Assembly (NCBI GenBank): GCA_025738555.1 | Contig: JAOVFP010000007.1 | Coordinates: 2,170,001-2,234,000 of the forward strand | Source of the DNA: Cyathus striatus | Lineage: Eukaryota; Basidiomycota; Agaricomycetes; Agaricales; Nidulariaceae | Length of the DNA: 64,000 nt | Direction: 5' to 3' | Part shown: positions 34,822 through 46,717 of the stretch, one piece after another | Layout of the letters: each line of letters opens with the position of its first letter | Position numbering within the stretch: the first letter of the stretch is position 1 | Translations under genes and position numbers: made by a program | The notes under the pieces: generated by a model | Told to the model about the DNA's origin: nothing | Seen by the model: only the letters and a program-made list of their open reading frames with translations | The model's database searches: none

Positions 34822-35071
34822 TCACTCCAATTCAATGCAAGCTTGGATTTTCATATTAATTTTATTGGGGTATGTAAGATACAGAGCAACACAAGTAGTA
34901 TATAACGATGCTAGTCCAGTTTCAACAAGTGACAAGGTAAAAGAGTGATAATGTAAAAGAGTGACAAAGTAAAAGAGCAACATGATATAAGAAGTAAGAA
35001 AGAGAAGCAGTGATTAAAAGTAAATTATATAGAGAGTGAAAGCAACAACGAACAGACTGTGAAGATGAAGT

Positions 35072-37011
35072 TTATACCTCATAACTATTTTCAGTATCGT
35101 TTCCTTTGGGATGCAGCTCAGCAGCAGGAGAGGGAGGCCATGCAATATATGGTGATGGAGATGGAGAGTGGTTGTGGCTGGCAGCAGATGGGAGAAGATT
35201 GTTAAAGGTAGCAGGAGAGGGAGTGTGATTGCAGCGAGCCAATGGAGAGAGATGACAATGGACCAAGGGTGAATAATGACGATGGACCAATGGCAAGCGA
35301 TGGGGTGAGATAACATAACTGTCATCAAGGTGGGTAATGTGTCGTGTTCCAGGACTGTCATTGAACCCTGCTACCTCATTGTCATCATCAGATGACCCAC
35401 CAACCCATCATGTTGCCTGTCCTCCATCCGCATAGTAAATATCCTGGCGATAACAACGCCTTTCTCGGTGTACTTGAGAACATGGACGAAATCGAGAGGG
35501 GGGGGGAGAACAGATTCTGTCCACATCACGATGACGAGCAGTTGGAGAGGTGCGTGAGTGGGAACGATGACGAGATGAAAGAAGCCCCAAGAGCTCACTC
35601 CGGTCTGCCTGTTGTTCAGCGGCAGCACAACGACGCTCTGCTTCAAATAGCTGAGTGGACAGGGTATCAGCACGGCGCTGAGCTTCGCGCAACTGGGATG
35701 TAAGTTGGAAAATTTGGTTTGCTTGCAGGGCTTGAACTGCGTGCTCATCATGGCGGGCCTTGAGAACAGAAGGGTCCAATGCAGTCGAAATGTTGGCTAA
35801 CAGTCCTTGACTAGCAATGCGGGAGTGCGATTGTGAGGAGGACCCAGCACGAACACCGGCGACAGTACTACGACGAGTAATAAAATGGGTCTCTGACTTT
35901 TTGGCAGCCCTACCACTGGTTGTTGATCCTAAGACTCTCATATCCTCCCCATCCGAATGCTCATTAATGTCCACTACATCCACAATCTCCTTGTCATCAA
36001 TGTCCCGGGTCAACCCTTTTTCATTCATGGCCTGATCAATCTCGTGAGCCTTCAGAACATGGGGCGGGCATTCTGCGTCTCCGGTTGGCTTCGTCGTTTT
36101 GACGAGCTACAATCATACTAATTAGCTGGTATATGTGAACAGATAAAATATACGTACCTGTTTGAACTTTAGCTCCAAGGACTTAGCCGTTCTACAAGGG
36201 CATGCAAGATCAATAGCTTGATCATTGTAAGTATGCTCAACATCTGCCCATCCCTTTGGACCAAGAGGTACCAGCGCCTCCGTAACGTTGAGCAGGAGGT
36301 CAAGGTCTTCTGGAGAGTAGTTCGGAGCACCAGTTGTTCGACCTTTGAACTTCTTCGAATCGGGTTGTCCGGTCGGTGCTGATTCTGCTTTGCGCTTCGT
36401 CCCAGAGCCCAATGCCACTGACTGATCTTCAAGAGCTCATTGCTTCCCCTTTCCTTTCAGATCAGGTCATCGAGAACCAGCAACCTTTGAAGCCAGACGA
36501 GCAACCTGCTGGAGCGATAAATTGGAAGGAACTGGTATCGGACCTTCTATCCCAGACAGCGTAGCCTCAGTATTGGCAGCCTCAGGCGGAGGAGCCAAAA
36601 AGCGAGCCTGGTAATTCTTGTGAAGTTAGCTATCCTAAAAAAATTGAAGACAAATCAACAGACTTACCATCGGTACAGGATATTGCGGAAACATAAAGGC
36701 ATTTGGCATAATATGTGCTTGCGACTGGAAAAGTGAAATCAGTTCGGATTGCACAATTTGTTCAACAAGAACTTACATAGTTGTGCATGTATCCACTCTG
36801 GTCCTGCGTTCTTGGAAGCTCGTGTTGGGAGGCAGGTACCTAGATGGTAATACAGAAGGATTAACAAAGTTACATATAAAATGCAAAGCTACTGACTGAA
36901 GGCAGCACCGGCATGGTGGAAGGTTGAGTAGACCGGACTCGGTTGTCGTTGCGGTCACCAGCCATACCACGAGGAGATTGGTTGCACTGTGAAGAATCTG
37001 GTGGAGACATT
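35072..37011 (-). pseudogene. Myb/SANT-like (DUF6818-type) partner protein of the Harbinger element
   Basis: Probable start at 37011 (MSPPDSSQCNQSPRG), several small exons, then a DNA-binding part within 36600-36158: NYSPEDLDLLLNVTEALVPL, GPKGWADVEHTYNDQA, SLELKFKQ. The next exon from 36106 continues LVKTTKPTGDAECPPH. Further on there is a coiled coil near 35650-35750 (LTSQLREAQRRADTLSTQLF) and a long acidic and Ser/Pro tail. In-frame TGA codons occur at 36467-36469, 36437-36439 and 35408-35410, while the frame beyond each stays open and family-like. In Harbinger elements this protein brings the transposase to the TIRs and into the nucleus. The middle exons upstream of 36600 are only partly resolved. 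Confidence 0.8.
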
Positions 37012-39026
37012 GAAAAGAGAGTGAAGAATATTTTCAAGAACTTAGAAGAAAGAGTGTATGAGTGAGAATAGTTCTCTACTTACGAAGTTTCCTGTCCTTT
37101 TATACAGTCCAATGCACCCATCCCTTCACTAAAATCTCCGAAAATTGACTAGCTCTTGCATGGTCCTATGCATTCTTGTGTAGCAACGAAAGCGGGGACC
37201 TTGAAAAAACTGCAATCCATTGCACAAGTGTCAGCAGGGAGAAAATTGTTGCACCCTGGGCGTCATCCTATGGTCCACTGGAATAAAAGATACCGGGGCT
37301 CGTTCAAGTACTGAGGTAGCGTTTGGACAGAGTATTTGTAGACATAAATCCACGTTAGAAGATGTGGAGGAAGTTGTCGAATCGAATTTTGTGTCGATAG
37401 AGGGCGATGGTGGTAAGATGAGATGTAGCAAAGCCCTGCCCAGAAAATCCCTGCAGGGAAGTACAAGCGATGACATCGGATCGCGTCGGAGTTGTTTAGA
37501 ATGGGCGTTTGCAGCTGGAAGGGGGGTATTGGAGGCCTCGTCGAGACAGCCATCTAGGATGGGGTGCTATTCAGGCTCCGCTGTATGCTAGGCCTGATTA
37601 GGACAACGGCATTTCGGCTTATTTCGCTTAAGATGTTTAGAATTTTATTCTAGGATTCTAAACGCAGCGGGAAGTCACCCATTTATAAACTAGCTGCCGG
37701 AGAGCTTCTCGTGAAGATAAAGTCGGCCGCTCTTAACCCGATTGACTGGAAACTTCAGAAACACGACTACGGGTTTGTCACATTTCCAGCAATACTTGGA
37801 CTGGACATCGCGGGAGACGTTGTGGAAGTAGGAGAAGGTGTTCAGGGGTTTTCTAAAGGCGATAAAGTGTTAGTATATAACATTATTTAGATCAACGTTT
37901 CATTTACACAAATTCTACAGCTTTTTCTAAAGTGATTTCACGGACCGTAACAGTGGATTTCAACAGTATGCGACTTCTCCTGCTGATAGAACTGCTAAGG
38001 TCAGAGCTGTAACTCTTATTCATCAAGGTATTCACCGACCTGATGTGAAATAAATAGATTCCAGCCGGGTGGTCCTATGATCAAATTGCAACCATTCCTC
38101 TAGTCTTATTCACTGCGTGGACAGGGTTATATAATAAAGTACCCCTTGGACTTGGACTTTCTGGCCCAACATCTCTCCATGATTCGCCCCAAGGGAAATA
38201 TCCAAACACTCCAATCGTCATCTTCGGAGGTGCAAGTTCAGTGGGACAGATTGGTAAGCATGATGGCTTCGTCAGTCTGTAAGATCTTTTGGGATTCTAA
38301 TAAATTATCTTTGATCAGTAATCCAGCTTGCGAAGTTCTCTGGATTCTCACCAATAATTACCACTGCTTCCCTAAAGCACGAGTCGACTCTAAAGTCCCT
38401 TGGAGCAACACATCTCATTGATCGCACTCTTCCATTGTCCCCTCTCCCATTAGAAGTCGCGAAAATCACTGAGAAACCAATCACACTCGTATACGATGCC
38501 ATTTCATCTGAAGAAACGTCACAAGCGGGGTACGATCTTCTTGCCAATGGTGGAAAAATTATGGTTGTTATTCCTGGGTTGAAAGTAAATGAGAGTGAAG
38601 GCAGTGGAAAGACGGTTATCCACGCTTCTGCTTACCCTCTCTCACCTCCTGAGAATGTGCAACTGATTAAGGAGGTATATGGGATGGTAACTTCGTTATT
38701 GGAGTCCGGTGCCATTGTTGTGAGTTTTCGATTTTATGTTGGGGGTGATGGTGAGTGATTAACGTATTTTGTAGCCTAATAGGGTGGAAGTACTTCCTAA
38801 CGGGCTTCGTGGTATTGCTGAAGGGTTGAAGCGTCTCGAGAATGATCAAGTTTCTGCAGGGAAACTTGTCATACATCCGGATGAGACTGATTGATACCTT
38901 AATTACCGTCCAGTATGTGTTATATGTAGAGATTCGTTACAGTGGGTTACGTCCATCAGTCAGGTCTCTTATCTCGTCCCATTGATTAACTATAATAAAT
39001 AGCAAATTATGATCATAGTATGCAAG

Positions 39027-40640
39027 ATAGAATCAACATAGATGAAAATAAGACATACGATATGCCTGCACCTCAGTCGTACATCCAAGATCCTTCGAAG
39101 TCGGTCCAAGCTTCATAACGCGCTACCTTATATTGAGTTACGGCGATAGTAAAAAGCTACGAAGACCTGGAGTAAATAAAATCAGTTCAGAATGAATAAG
39201 ATAGAATAAAAAAGACGCACGTTACCGTAAAAAAGGATTGAGATATCGACAATCACGTGACATGATAAAACGCACAGACCACCGCTACCCTGTCTCGATA
39301 CGATGACGGCAAGATGACGGGATCTACCACGCCAGTCTCCAGTGCCCATAATCCCCTCCCCACCCTACGAAGACGCACTTCACTCCTTCCTGTTGTCCGT
39401 CTCCCACCCCTCGTGACCCCCCTACAATCTCGCAGACACGATGCTCGGGACACGCCTTCCAAGTTTGTTCCAAGTAACCCTCGATCCCCGTTCATCTAGA
39501 AGTCGCCACTTGACTCAACTCGTCTCTCCTTGATTTGTGAAGCTCTTCGTAGGAGAACAGGTATTAGCATATCGTGGTTCCGCTGCGAGAGCTGGCATGG
39601 ATTGGTATGGGCCAGGGGAAAGAGGGTACGTGGATGAGAGACTAGAAGGGGGAGGAGGGCGAGTTCGTGGAATGCTATCCGGGGGAATAGAAGGGGATGG
39701 GGGAATCTGAGGCCGTATGTGATACTGGGGTGTCTTCCTATGCCTACATATGGAGAAATCGTGTCTTTGGGTTCACGAGAATTAAGTGGCATCGAGTGCG
39801 AGCGTGGTCGCGCTGAGGGGAAACGAAGGAGGCCTCGAAAGGAGGGAGAGATGTAATCCTCCCTCCAGTTCCTCGGGCGCTTTGCGAGATTGTCCTCGCT
39901 GGATTTGTCCCCCTCTTGTCTGATATCCACTAGGGGAAGAGGAGGTGCGTGAGGAAGAGAGATTGGAGATGGGAAAGGGGGCGACTTCGTGGGGCGTTGG
40001 TCGTTGGTCGTATGTAACGTTGTGATGTCTTCCTGTGTCCAAGTATGGCTATATCGTATATGTTCGCTCCTCCAGATGTTGATATCGGGCGTAAGCACCA
40101 GCAAGGGCAGAGGCAGAAGCGAAAGCGGCGACGGAGAAGTGGCTGCTGCAATTCTTCCTCCAGTCCCTCGGACACTTCGTTAGCTTTATCGATCCATTTA
40201 TCCCCCCGGAAAGGCGTCGTGAATGGATGATACATCCTCTCTCCTCCTCCTCACCCTTCTCCCGAAGAATGCTGAACCAAAGGCGAGTCCTCCCGCTAGC
40301 CCCATCGACTCTTACCCAACCTCATACGCCCACGCGGGCCTATAAAAAGTTCTCTGAGGAGGTAATGGGACATGCCAACTCGACACCAGGGCGGACTTTG
40401 AATGCGATAATGCAAGGGATGAGGAGCAGAAATGAGGGAGAAACTACGGCGGGTACGACAGGGAAGCTGGGCAATCCAGGGAGAGGAAGGGACTTGTCAT
40501 GCATTAGCAAGGGCGTTGCGTGAGAGGTGGGTAGCCATGATGGAGTGGGGAGTATGAGTTTGGAGGTGCACCATTTCCTCTTGTGGGATGGGCCGACCTC
40601 ATTGGAGGGAGTGTGCCTGCGAGAGCTTGCAACAGTGTGC
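39027..40640. other. Intergenic GC-rich block with repeat-like ORFs
   Basis: Ser/Pro/Arg-rich ORFs on both strands (longest 39496-40104 minus). Two similar subsegments (near 39735 and 40035) suggest an internal duplication. No domain is recognisable. It probably belongs to the same class of decayed dispersed repeat as 20.5-22.1 and 26.3-28.3 kb. Confidence 0.4.
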
Positions 40641-41710
40641 GTAGATACGAATACTGTACTAATCAAAATACTTCGGCACCCTTATAGGTGCGTGACAGGC
40701 CCAACCGCGGAACTATGGAAACCCGGAGCACCACGCTCAGAAGCATCAAAATATTTTGTGCTCCGAGCATCGGCTGCTCGGCAGATCGCTTACGCCTTCG
40801 CTTAGATATGTATGCTCGGGTCAAGAAATTCGGTAGCGAGTTGGATAGAATATATTGAGAAAAGGTGGTAGTGGGTAAGCGTTCTTATAGTTATGCATTG
40901 TAAGTAAATAGCTATACATTACCAGTGAGTTGTGGTTTGGCTGTAGAGCAGGTGTTTCGCCTGCACTACAAAACTTCGCACCTTATGTAACTGTTATCTC
41001 AAAAGATAACACTATCAAATCTAACCACGCTCGCATCAACGCGCTATTTGTGTTTGCTCTCTCCCTCTCCCTTGTCCCTCCCGCAGACCCCCTTCAACGC
41101 TGACACTGGTACATCGCCTAGAACACCGCTATGACTCAACAGGACTAAAAAATGTCGGCATCACGCACTACTAAGGCCTGCTGAATACTGCAACTAGCAT
41201 TACCAAAGGGTGCGTCATTGTCCCCAAGTCTCTCTCTTCAAGCCTTATTCTTCAAATTTTCTCTTCAATTCATCGCTACTCTCACCATTTCATATCATGC
41301 ATTATTCCTTGCACAATCTACAACTCAGAAACACTTATCTTGCATTCTACAAACCATTCCTCATTAAGTAACCTCCTTATTCTAGTTTTATATATAATTC
41401 ATGTTCATACTCCCCCTTAACTCAGTGAATTTTTTTCCTCTTGTAGTCTCTATTTGTGTCTCTATTTGCGTCTTTAAGCCATTATCAGCGCTCTTGTCTT
41501 CCGTTTTACCATTTCATTTTCGAAAATCCATCAAGTTTTCGTGCTTGAACTTCATTTCGAAGTTCTTCTATCGTGCTACACTCCCATCGTCATATTTCCA
41601 TTACTAATCACCCCTTCTAGCACCTTAAAACTCCTCGGTTGAACGGACTCATGCTAACATCATGCAGGCATGCATAGCATCCTAGCTTTGTTAAGGATTA
41701 ACTAGTGTAT

Positions 41711-42525
41711 CTTACCAGCATACTATGATGCTCTGTTTGATCATAAATCACTGTGCCGTAGTTCAGTTGCCGTTTGCCATAGTATTGGGCATTTCGAGAT
41801 TTATTCCCGTTATTCTTATATTATCGACATTGGTATATAGTTTATGGTATGTATAAAATATTAGAAAGAACCTTAACCTATCAAATTGCCATGAAAGCGT
41901 CTCTTTTCATGTTGTTTCTCATACACAAGGATGGTTTCCCATGCTCTCTCAATGCGCGAATACTTCAACAACATTGATTAAATTTCTATTATAGGTAATT
42001 TACACCTTATGAATACCATAAAAAGCGAGTTATACACTATTTTTTAGTCATTCTAAAGTCAAGTTTTTTGTACTAATAATGCCAAATAATAGCCCACCAA
42101 CATTCTGACATTCTAGTCACCTCCCTAGGTTGATTGGCCTAATAAAGATAGAATGTGTTCGAAATTTGACATGCATAAGCCTCTATGTACACTATATAAG
42201 TGCATTAACTTGCTTTTATAACATCCATGCATGTATCTTACTGACTAGCAAGTATTATTGAAGAGTCTCCGCACGCAGAGTAAGCGTGGGAAAATAACCT
42301 TCGTATGCGAAACTTGTGCAAAACACCATATAAAAGTTGTGTAAAAGAGACTTCCTAGGTGTATATTTTCGTTATAATAGTGTATGTACATCATAGAATA
42401 CATATTAATATTTAAAAATAAGAATTGGCTTAAAAAAACCGAAATCTCAAATGCTACAGTACACGACAACCAAACTATGGCATGGTAATTTTTTGATCAA
42501 ACGGAGCATCATAGCATACTAGCTC
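41711..42525. mobile_element. About 0.8-kb TIR element nested in the 3.3-kb element
   Basis: AGCATACTATGATGCTCTGT at 41719 reappears inverted at about 42505-42525, and similarity extends about 70 bp inward (TTTGATCA, then GCCRTAGTT). No coding content. The exact ends are uncertain by a few bases. Confidence 0.6.
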
Positions 42526-43462
42526 AGATCGTTTCCTCTTGTGTAACACTGACAAATATATAGTATACAAGCCAATTGGAAGACTCTCGCTGGGATGAAA
42601 GGTTGGAGTAGCAGAGGGGGAGGCGCCAACTGCTGAAGTTGGCCGCCCTGGCACCGAGAAAAGGTTACATTAACACACAGCCCCATGTACGATATACACG
42701 AGGATAGAGATAAATTATGAAAAGCAGATGAATGAGAAATAGAGTGAAGAAAGAGAAAAAGTGAGAAGTAGACGAGATTGAAGAAAAATGGGCTACAGGC
42801 TACACTAGCAGCACGGGTGCATCAAAACCCTCATGAAAAAAAACCTAGTGGGAAAAACATGCATTCACAGGAAAAAAGCTACCGGCTGAACTACAAGTAA
42901 CATAAAGGATAATAAAACAGTGAAGTGAGAATGAAAGGGAGGGGTGGGTAACGAGAAACACAACACTGGCATGAAGGTGACAGAGTGCTGGTGCAGGTGG
43001 GAGGAGGAAGAATGCGGAACATTCAATTCTCTGAGCTCCTTGTACCATCCACACAGCCAGTTCCAAAGTGAGATCAAGGTCTGGCCACTGCGAATAAATT
43101 GTGTTTAAGATCGAGAATAAAATGAGTGCTCGAGTGAGAGGTCATGAATGAACACACTCACAAAGATGATCCCAGTAAGTGCCAGGCAGCCAGCTGCCCG
43201 TGAAGAATGAGCGCTTCATGGTCCGAAAAACCATGTCGCTACTATCCCTATTGGCCCAGTGCAAGTGTCCCCTTGAACTACAATTAACGGAGCGCGGTTC
43301 AGCTTGTTCTTGAAAGCTATTAATATTCGCAGCACTATTATTATCCTGTTCTAAATTTACTTTGCACACTACCTGAGTTCGATCCTCGATTCTAAACTCA
43401 CTACATACTGCCCAACCACAACTGTATAGCTATTTACTTATAATGCATAACTATAAGAACAC

Positions 43463-43666
43463 TTACCCACTACCACCTTTCCTTGGTTCATCTTCATCCA
43501 ACTCACTACCGAATTTCTTGACCCAAGCATACATATCTAAGCGAAGGCGTAAGCGATCTGCCGAGCAGCCGATGCTCGGAGCACAAAATATTTTGATGCT
43601 TCTGAGCGCGGTGCTCTGGGTTTCCATACGGAACCACTTCGTCAGGTCGAAAATATTGCATGACAA
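43463..43666 (-). pseudogene. Coding-like block in the right arm of the 3.3-kb element
   Basis: The frame reads WFRMETQSTALRSIKIF.., then LRLDMYAWVKKFGSELDEDE, and ends at GGTAGTGGGTAAG, which looks like a splice donor. So it may be one exon of a gene captured by the element. The left arm (40720-40880) has the same sequence in a broken frame. The protein family is not recognised. Confidence 0.4.
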
Positions 43667-43740
43667 TTTAAAAAATTCGGCATCTTCATGAGCAGAAGAG
43701 CCCCAAATATATAGCTCTTAAGTGTAATTAATTTATAACA

Positions 43741-43830
43741 TGTCGTGGTCTAACGGCAAGTTGTATTTAAACGCTGTAAGGGGCCAAATTTGCGAAGAAA
43801 AATTGAAAATTCATTAGTTCGAACCCTCTT
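43741..43830 (+). other. tRNA-like A and B boxes (possible SINE relic)
   Basis: TGGTCTAACGG at 43746-43756 fits an A box and GTTCGAACCC at 43817-43826 fits a B box. The spacing of about 60 bp and poor stem pairing argue against a working tRNA. It lies in the extra segment present only in the right arm of the 3.3-kb element. Confidence 0.35.
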
Positions 43831-43947
43831 CAGAGAAATTTTTATCCGTCCGTCAGTTGCAGTTATGACGTGTGACAAGTATCAAATTTCGGCACGTCAG
43901 GTAGCTGTGTGACGCGTGACTGCCGAAGTATTTTGATTAGTACAGTA

Positions 43948-44694
43948 CCTATCATACTCACACTTAAGCTCAATTACCTTGTTTGTGAACGTGAATATAA
44001 TAATTACATGCTTTTTAGATAGACCATAATGTCATGATAGTCCTGGCTTTCCATACAGAGCAAGGTTTGAAGAAGGGTTCTCGCTACTACAGTGGAGGAA
44101 TCTGTGCAAGAACTCACGTATTTTTAAGGCGGAGGCCCGGTCTCGTCACATCTTGTGATATATCATGATAACATCATTGGGTATTTTACAGATTCGGTGT
44201 TAGTGATTGTGATTGCGGGGATTCAAATATTCACCTACTAAGGACCCACTTACAGAAACACTGTACATCTTTACCCGAGAGTGTTGACAGCGTACTAATG
44301 TTTCATGTTCTGCGACATTACCCACTTCTACCGATCAATGCACCGCAAGAAATTACTTCTATAAGCGCGAAGATATAAAGAAAATGTGAAGAGATTTCAA
44401 CGCATCTTCTCCATATCGTCAAGGGACATAGAAGCGCCATGGGGGTTCTGAAACGATGTGAAAGGACACACAACATACTTCCATCTCCAACAAAGTTGTT
44501 ACACAGAATCTGATCATCAGTAGGTGCTTCGAATCGTGCTGCACACCTGGACCCACATAAACGTAATCTATTAGTTGTTTCTGATTGATTTATGATGTCT
44601 TCCTATGTACATTTGGAGGGATTCCAGATCACGGCTGTGCATGACAGATATATATTTTAAGGGAAAATCTCCGAGCACCCAGGTCCCACATCCG
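43948..44694. other. Upstream flank of F-box-like copy 3
   Basis: From about 44505 the sequence is homologous to the flank of copy 2 (19030 onward). Nothing else was recognised. Confidence 0.5.
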
Positions 44695-45714
44695 ATGTCG
44701 TTTTTCTTCCCTCCCGAAATCGAAGACGAGATATTTCAATGGGTTATCAGGATGAGTCCCGCCTATAAAACAGGCGCTCACTTGTGTACAGTGTCCAAAC
44801 GGGTTCGATCGTGGTAAGACACTACCGTAACATCAGTCACTCCATTAAACTTTCAATATAGTGTAGAACCAATATTATATCGAACCCTCAAATTCGATGG
44901 CCATGCCGAATACAACTATTACCAACGCGATCATTTAATTCTTGAATATAAATTCAAAGTTGCTCTCAAGTCCAAGCCCAAATCGTTCTTTCGCTCAAAT
45001 GTAAAGAATGTCCTCTTTATAGCATCAGTATCGATGGAATTTGTGATAGATGTGCTATCGATTTGCACAGGTATTCAACATCTGTTCCTGGGACATGACC
45101 ATTACGTCGAATCCATCGTTCGACATGTTGCAGCGTTACCACTTCGCTCTCTCTACATTAATATGTCTGCAATACAAGCGTTCGCGGAACTGCAATTAGA
45201 GCTATCGCAAGTCAAGTATATATCATTTGGATATATTGACTTCTACGAGGACTTTGATCACATTCCTAGGGATATATTTCAATGGCTACCGGAACTAACA
45301 CACATTGCGATTCCCATTGGTGAATATAACAAGTACCTACCAAGAGCATTATGTGGTCTCAGAGATATTAAACAATTGCAGTCCATTGTACTCCTTCTTG
45401 ACGACTTATTCTATATCTGGGGAAAAGATGATGATGGTCCTGGGTTGATTCAGGAATGGGAAGCAGTGGATTCGAGGATCTTGGTCGTTCTCCCTGAATC
45501 TTTCAGCGCTGTGCGGGTGTGGAGGATGAGGATGGATTGTGCTGGAATAGATTTCGATGGTTATCGATATGGAGATGATCGCTGGAGTGCCATAGAAGAA
45601 GAGGATGCTGATACAGAAAATTTATATTATTATTGTGTAAGTCAGGATGCACACCAAAATTCGTGTGTTTCGACCCATCGTTTGAGTCCTGGTTTGTATC
45701 AGACAGAACTGTAA
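44695..45714 (+). CDS. F-box-like protein, family copy 3 (intact)
   Basis: Exons 44695-44813 and 44862-45714 with a 48-bp intron give 323 residues. Exon 1 (119 nt, as in copy 1) encodes MSFFFPPEIEDEIFQWVI..HLCTVSKRVRS. The junction codon is TGT (Cys) where copy 1 has Trp, followed by VEPILYRTLKF. The body is leucine-rich (IQHLFLGHDHYVESIVRHVA, AALPLRSLYI, KYLPRALCGLRDIKQLQSI) and the tail is acidic (IEEEDADTENLYYY). It is the only undamaged member among copies 2-4. By family it may be an SCF ubiquitin-ligase adaptor, but the F-box is short and binding to Skp1 is unproven. Confidence 0.82.
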
Positions 45715-46717
45715 CCGTACACAATTTATTAGGACCTTGACTTTAATCTGCAATGCAGTACGATAAGAGTCTATAAACGAAGGTCTATTAGATGTAAGAA
45801 GGATGTACCACTGTACATACTTATAAACGAAGTGAACAAAGATAAAGAGTAAGAGTACGAGTAAGCTACGAGATGAGTATGTAGGGGACAGGTCACGTGG
45901 TTATACTATGACACAATTGTGTTTGCTAACGAAAAAAGATGAAATCCACATTTTCCTGTGTAAACGTGTTATTATATAATGTCTCGGGGCACTCAAGTCT
46001 TAGGTGATTTTTTGTATCTGTAAGTCCAATCATCATTGTGGGCCTGCCGGGCTTTTAATTAAATTCTCTTTAGAAATTCAGTGATGTACACTCGTGTGAT
46101 CGCTATAACATTTTAATTCTCCGTGTTTAAATCCGCCTAGGCATCTATGGGATAACACTTAAAATATACGCTGTAACCGCTTCGGATTTTTATGTCTCAA
46201 GTAAGAAGCTTCAAACAAAAAAATTACCTGCATCATATGAATGTGGACAGTAAGGCAATGCTTCGTTATAATCAATCAATGTTGAGCGGTAGGCTTGTGG
46301 GGCGTTGTGTGTCCGAAGTGTAACCATGCACCCACTACTTGTACCACTATATCTTACTTTCGCGGTAGCAAAATGGCGTTATTAATGATAGACATACAGT
46401 GTGAAGAGATAATCTTATGTATAGACGTATAGTGTTTTTGTTCAGATGTACAATCGGTTTGGAGGCTTAGATCATTAGTATAGTATGCGCGACAGTCTAG
46501 GTTACAAGGCAGTGATCTCATAAAGTTGCATCCACGTAGGGGTCATCAAATGTATCATGTCTCAGGCACAGTGGGCTACAGGGGAAGGTGAGGCATATAT
46601 AGATGTAATGCACATTAAAAAGGGTGGGTTCCATCGTCGTAATAGTTTTTTCAGAGCTGGTCTCCTTCCACCCGTCAACAACATTTCCATACTTTTAACG
46701 CATTATCCGTCAAACCG
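45715..46717. other. Intergenic, nothing recognised
   Basis: AT-rich. An ORF at 46557-46742 is not supported. Confidence 0.4.

Larger units (their letters stand above)
33243..37680. mobile_element. PIF/Harbinger element, complete ends, ATT target duplication
   Basis: The ends are inverted copies starting GGGTGACTTCCCACTGCATT and similar over about 55 bp. The 3-bp duplication ATT stands at 33240-33242 and 37681-37683, and the intact MDR gene has ATT once. A 3-bp duplication plus two genes, a DDE transposase (plus strand) and a Myb/SANT-like partner (minus strand), define the PIF/Harbinger superfamily. Both genes have in-frame TGA codons, so the copy is structurally complete but not autonomous. 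A solitary end of the same family is at 13457-13533. Confidence 0.95.
32055..38894 (+). pseudogene. MDR (alcohol dehydrogenase/quinone reductase-like) pseudogene with two insertions
   Basis: This is a copy of the intact gene at 60498-61767, homologous from about 31944 to about 39025. Exon 1 is cut into three pieces: 32055-32109, then 33225-33242 after a solo LTR, then 37684 onward after a Harbinger element. Independently, exon 2 carries one extra base near 37920 (CTTTTTCTAAAG against CTTTTCCAAG), which shifts the frame. Later exons (about 38055-38252, 38322-38720, 38775-38894) are well preserved, with the cofactor motif VIFGGASSVGQI. The paralogue is an NAD(P)H-dependent reductase-type protein. 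This copy is dead. Conservation of the introns suggests that the duplication was not by retrotransposition. Confidence 0.93.
40652..43947. mobile_element. 3.3-kb TIR element (TACTGTAC ends) with long inverted subterminal blocks
   Basis: The ends are exact inverted copies over 27 bp, starting TACTGTACTAATCAAAATAC. The outer TA suits TA target duplication, and the first eight bases equal those of the 289-bp MITE family. Inside, about 40715-40925 and 43410-43630 are inverted copies of each other. The right one carries an extra insert of about 200 bp with tRNA-like boxes. The middle is AT-rich without a transposase. This is a large non-autonomous element or an inverted duplication framed by TIRs. 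Confidence 0.75.

Noticed and set aside
40927..40965. Hairpin GCAGGTGTTTCGCCTGC as a tRNA anticodon arm
   Set aside because: No matching acceptor, D or T arms around it. It recurs at 48215-48245 as part of a repeat.
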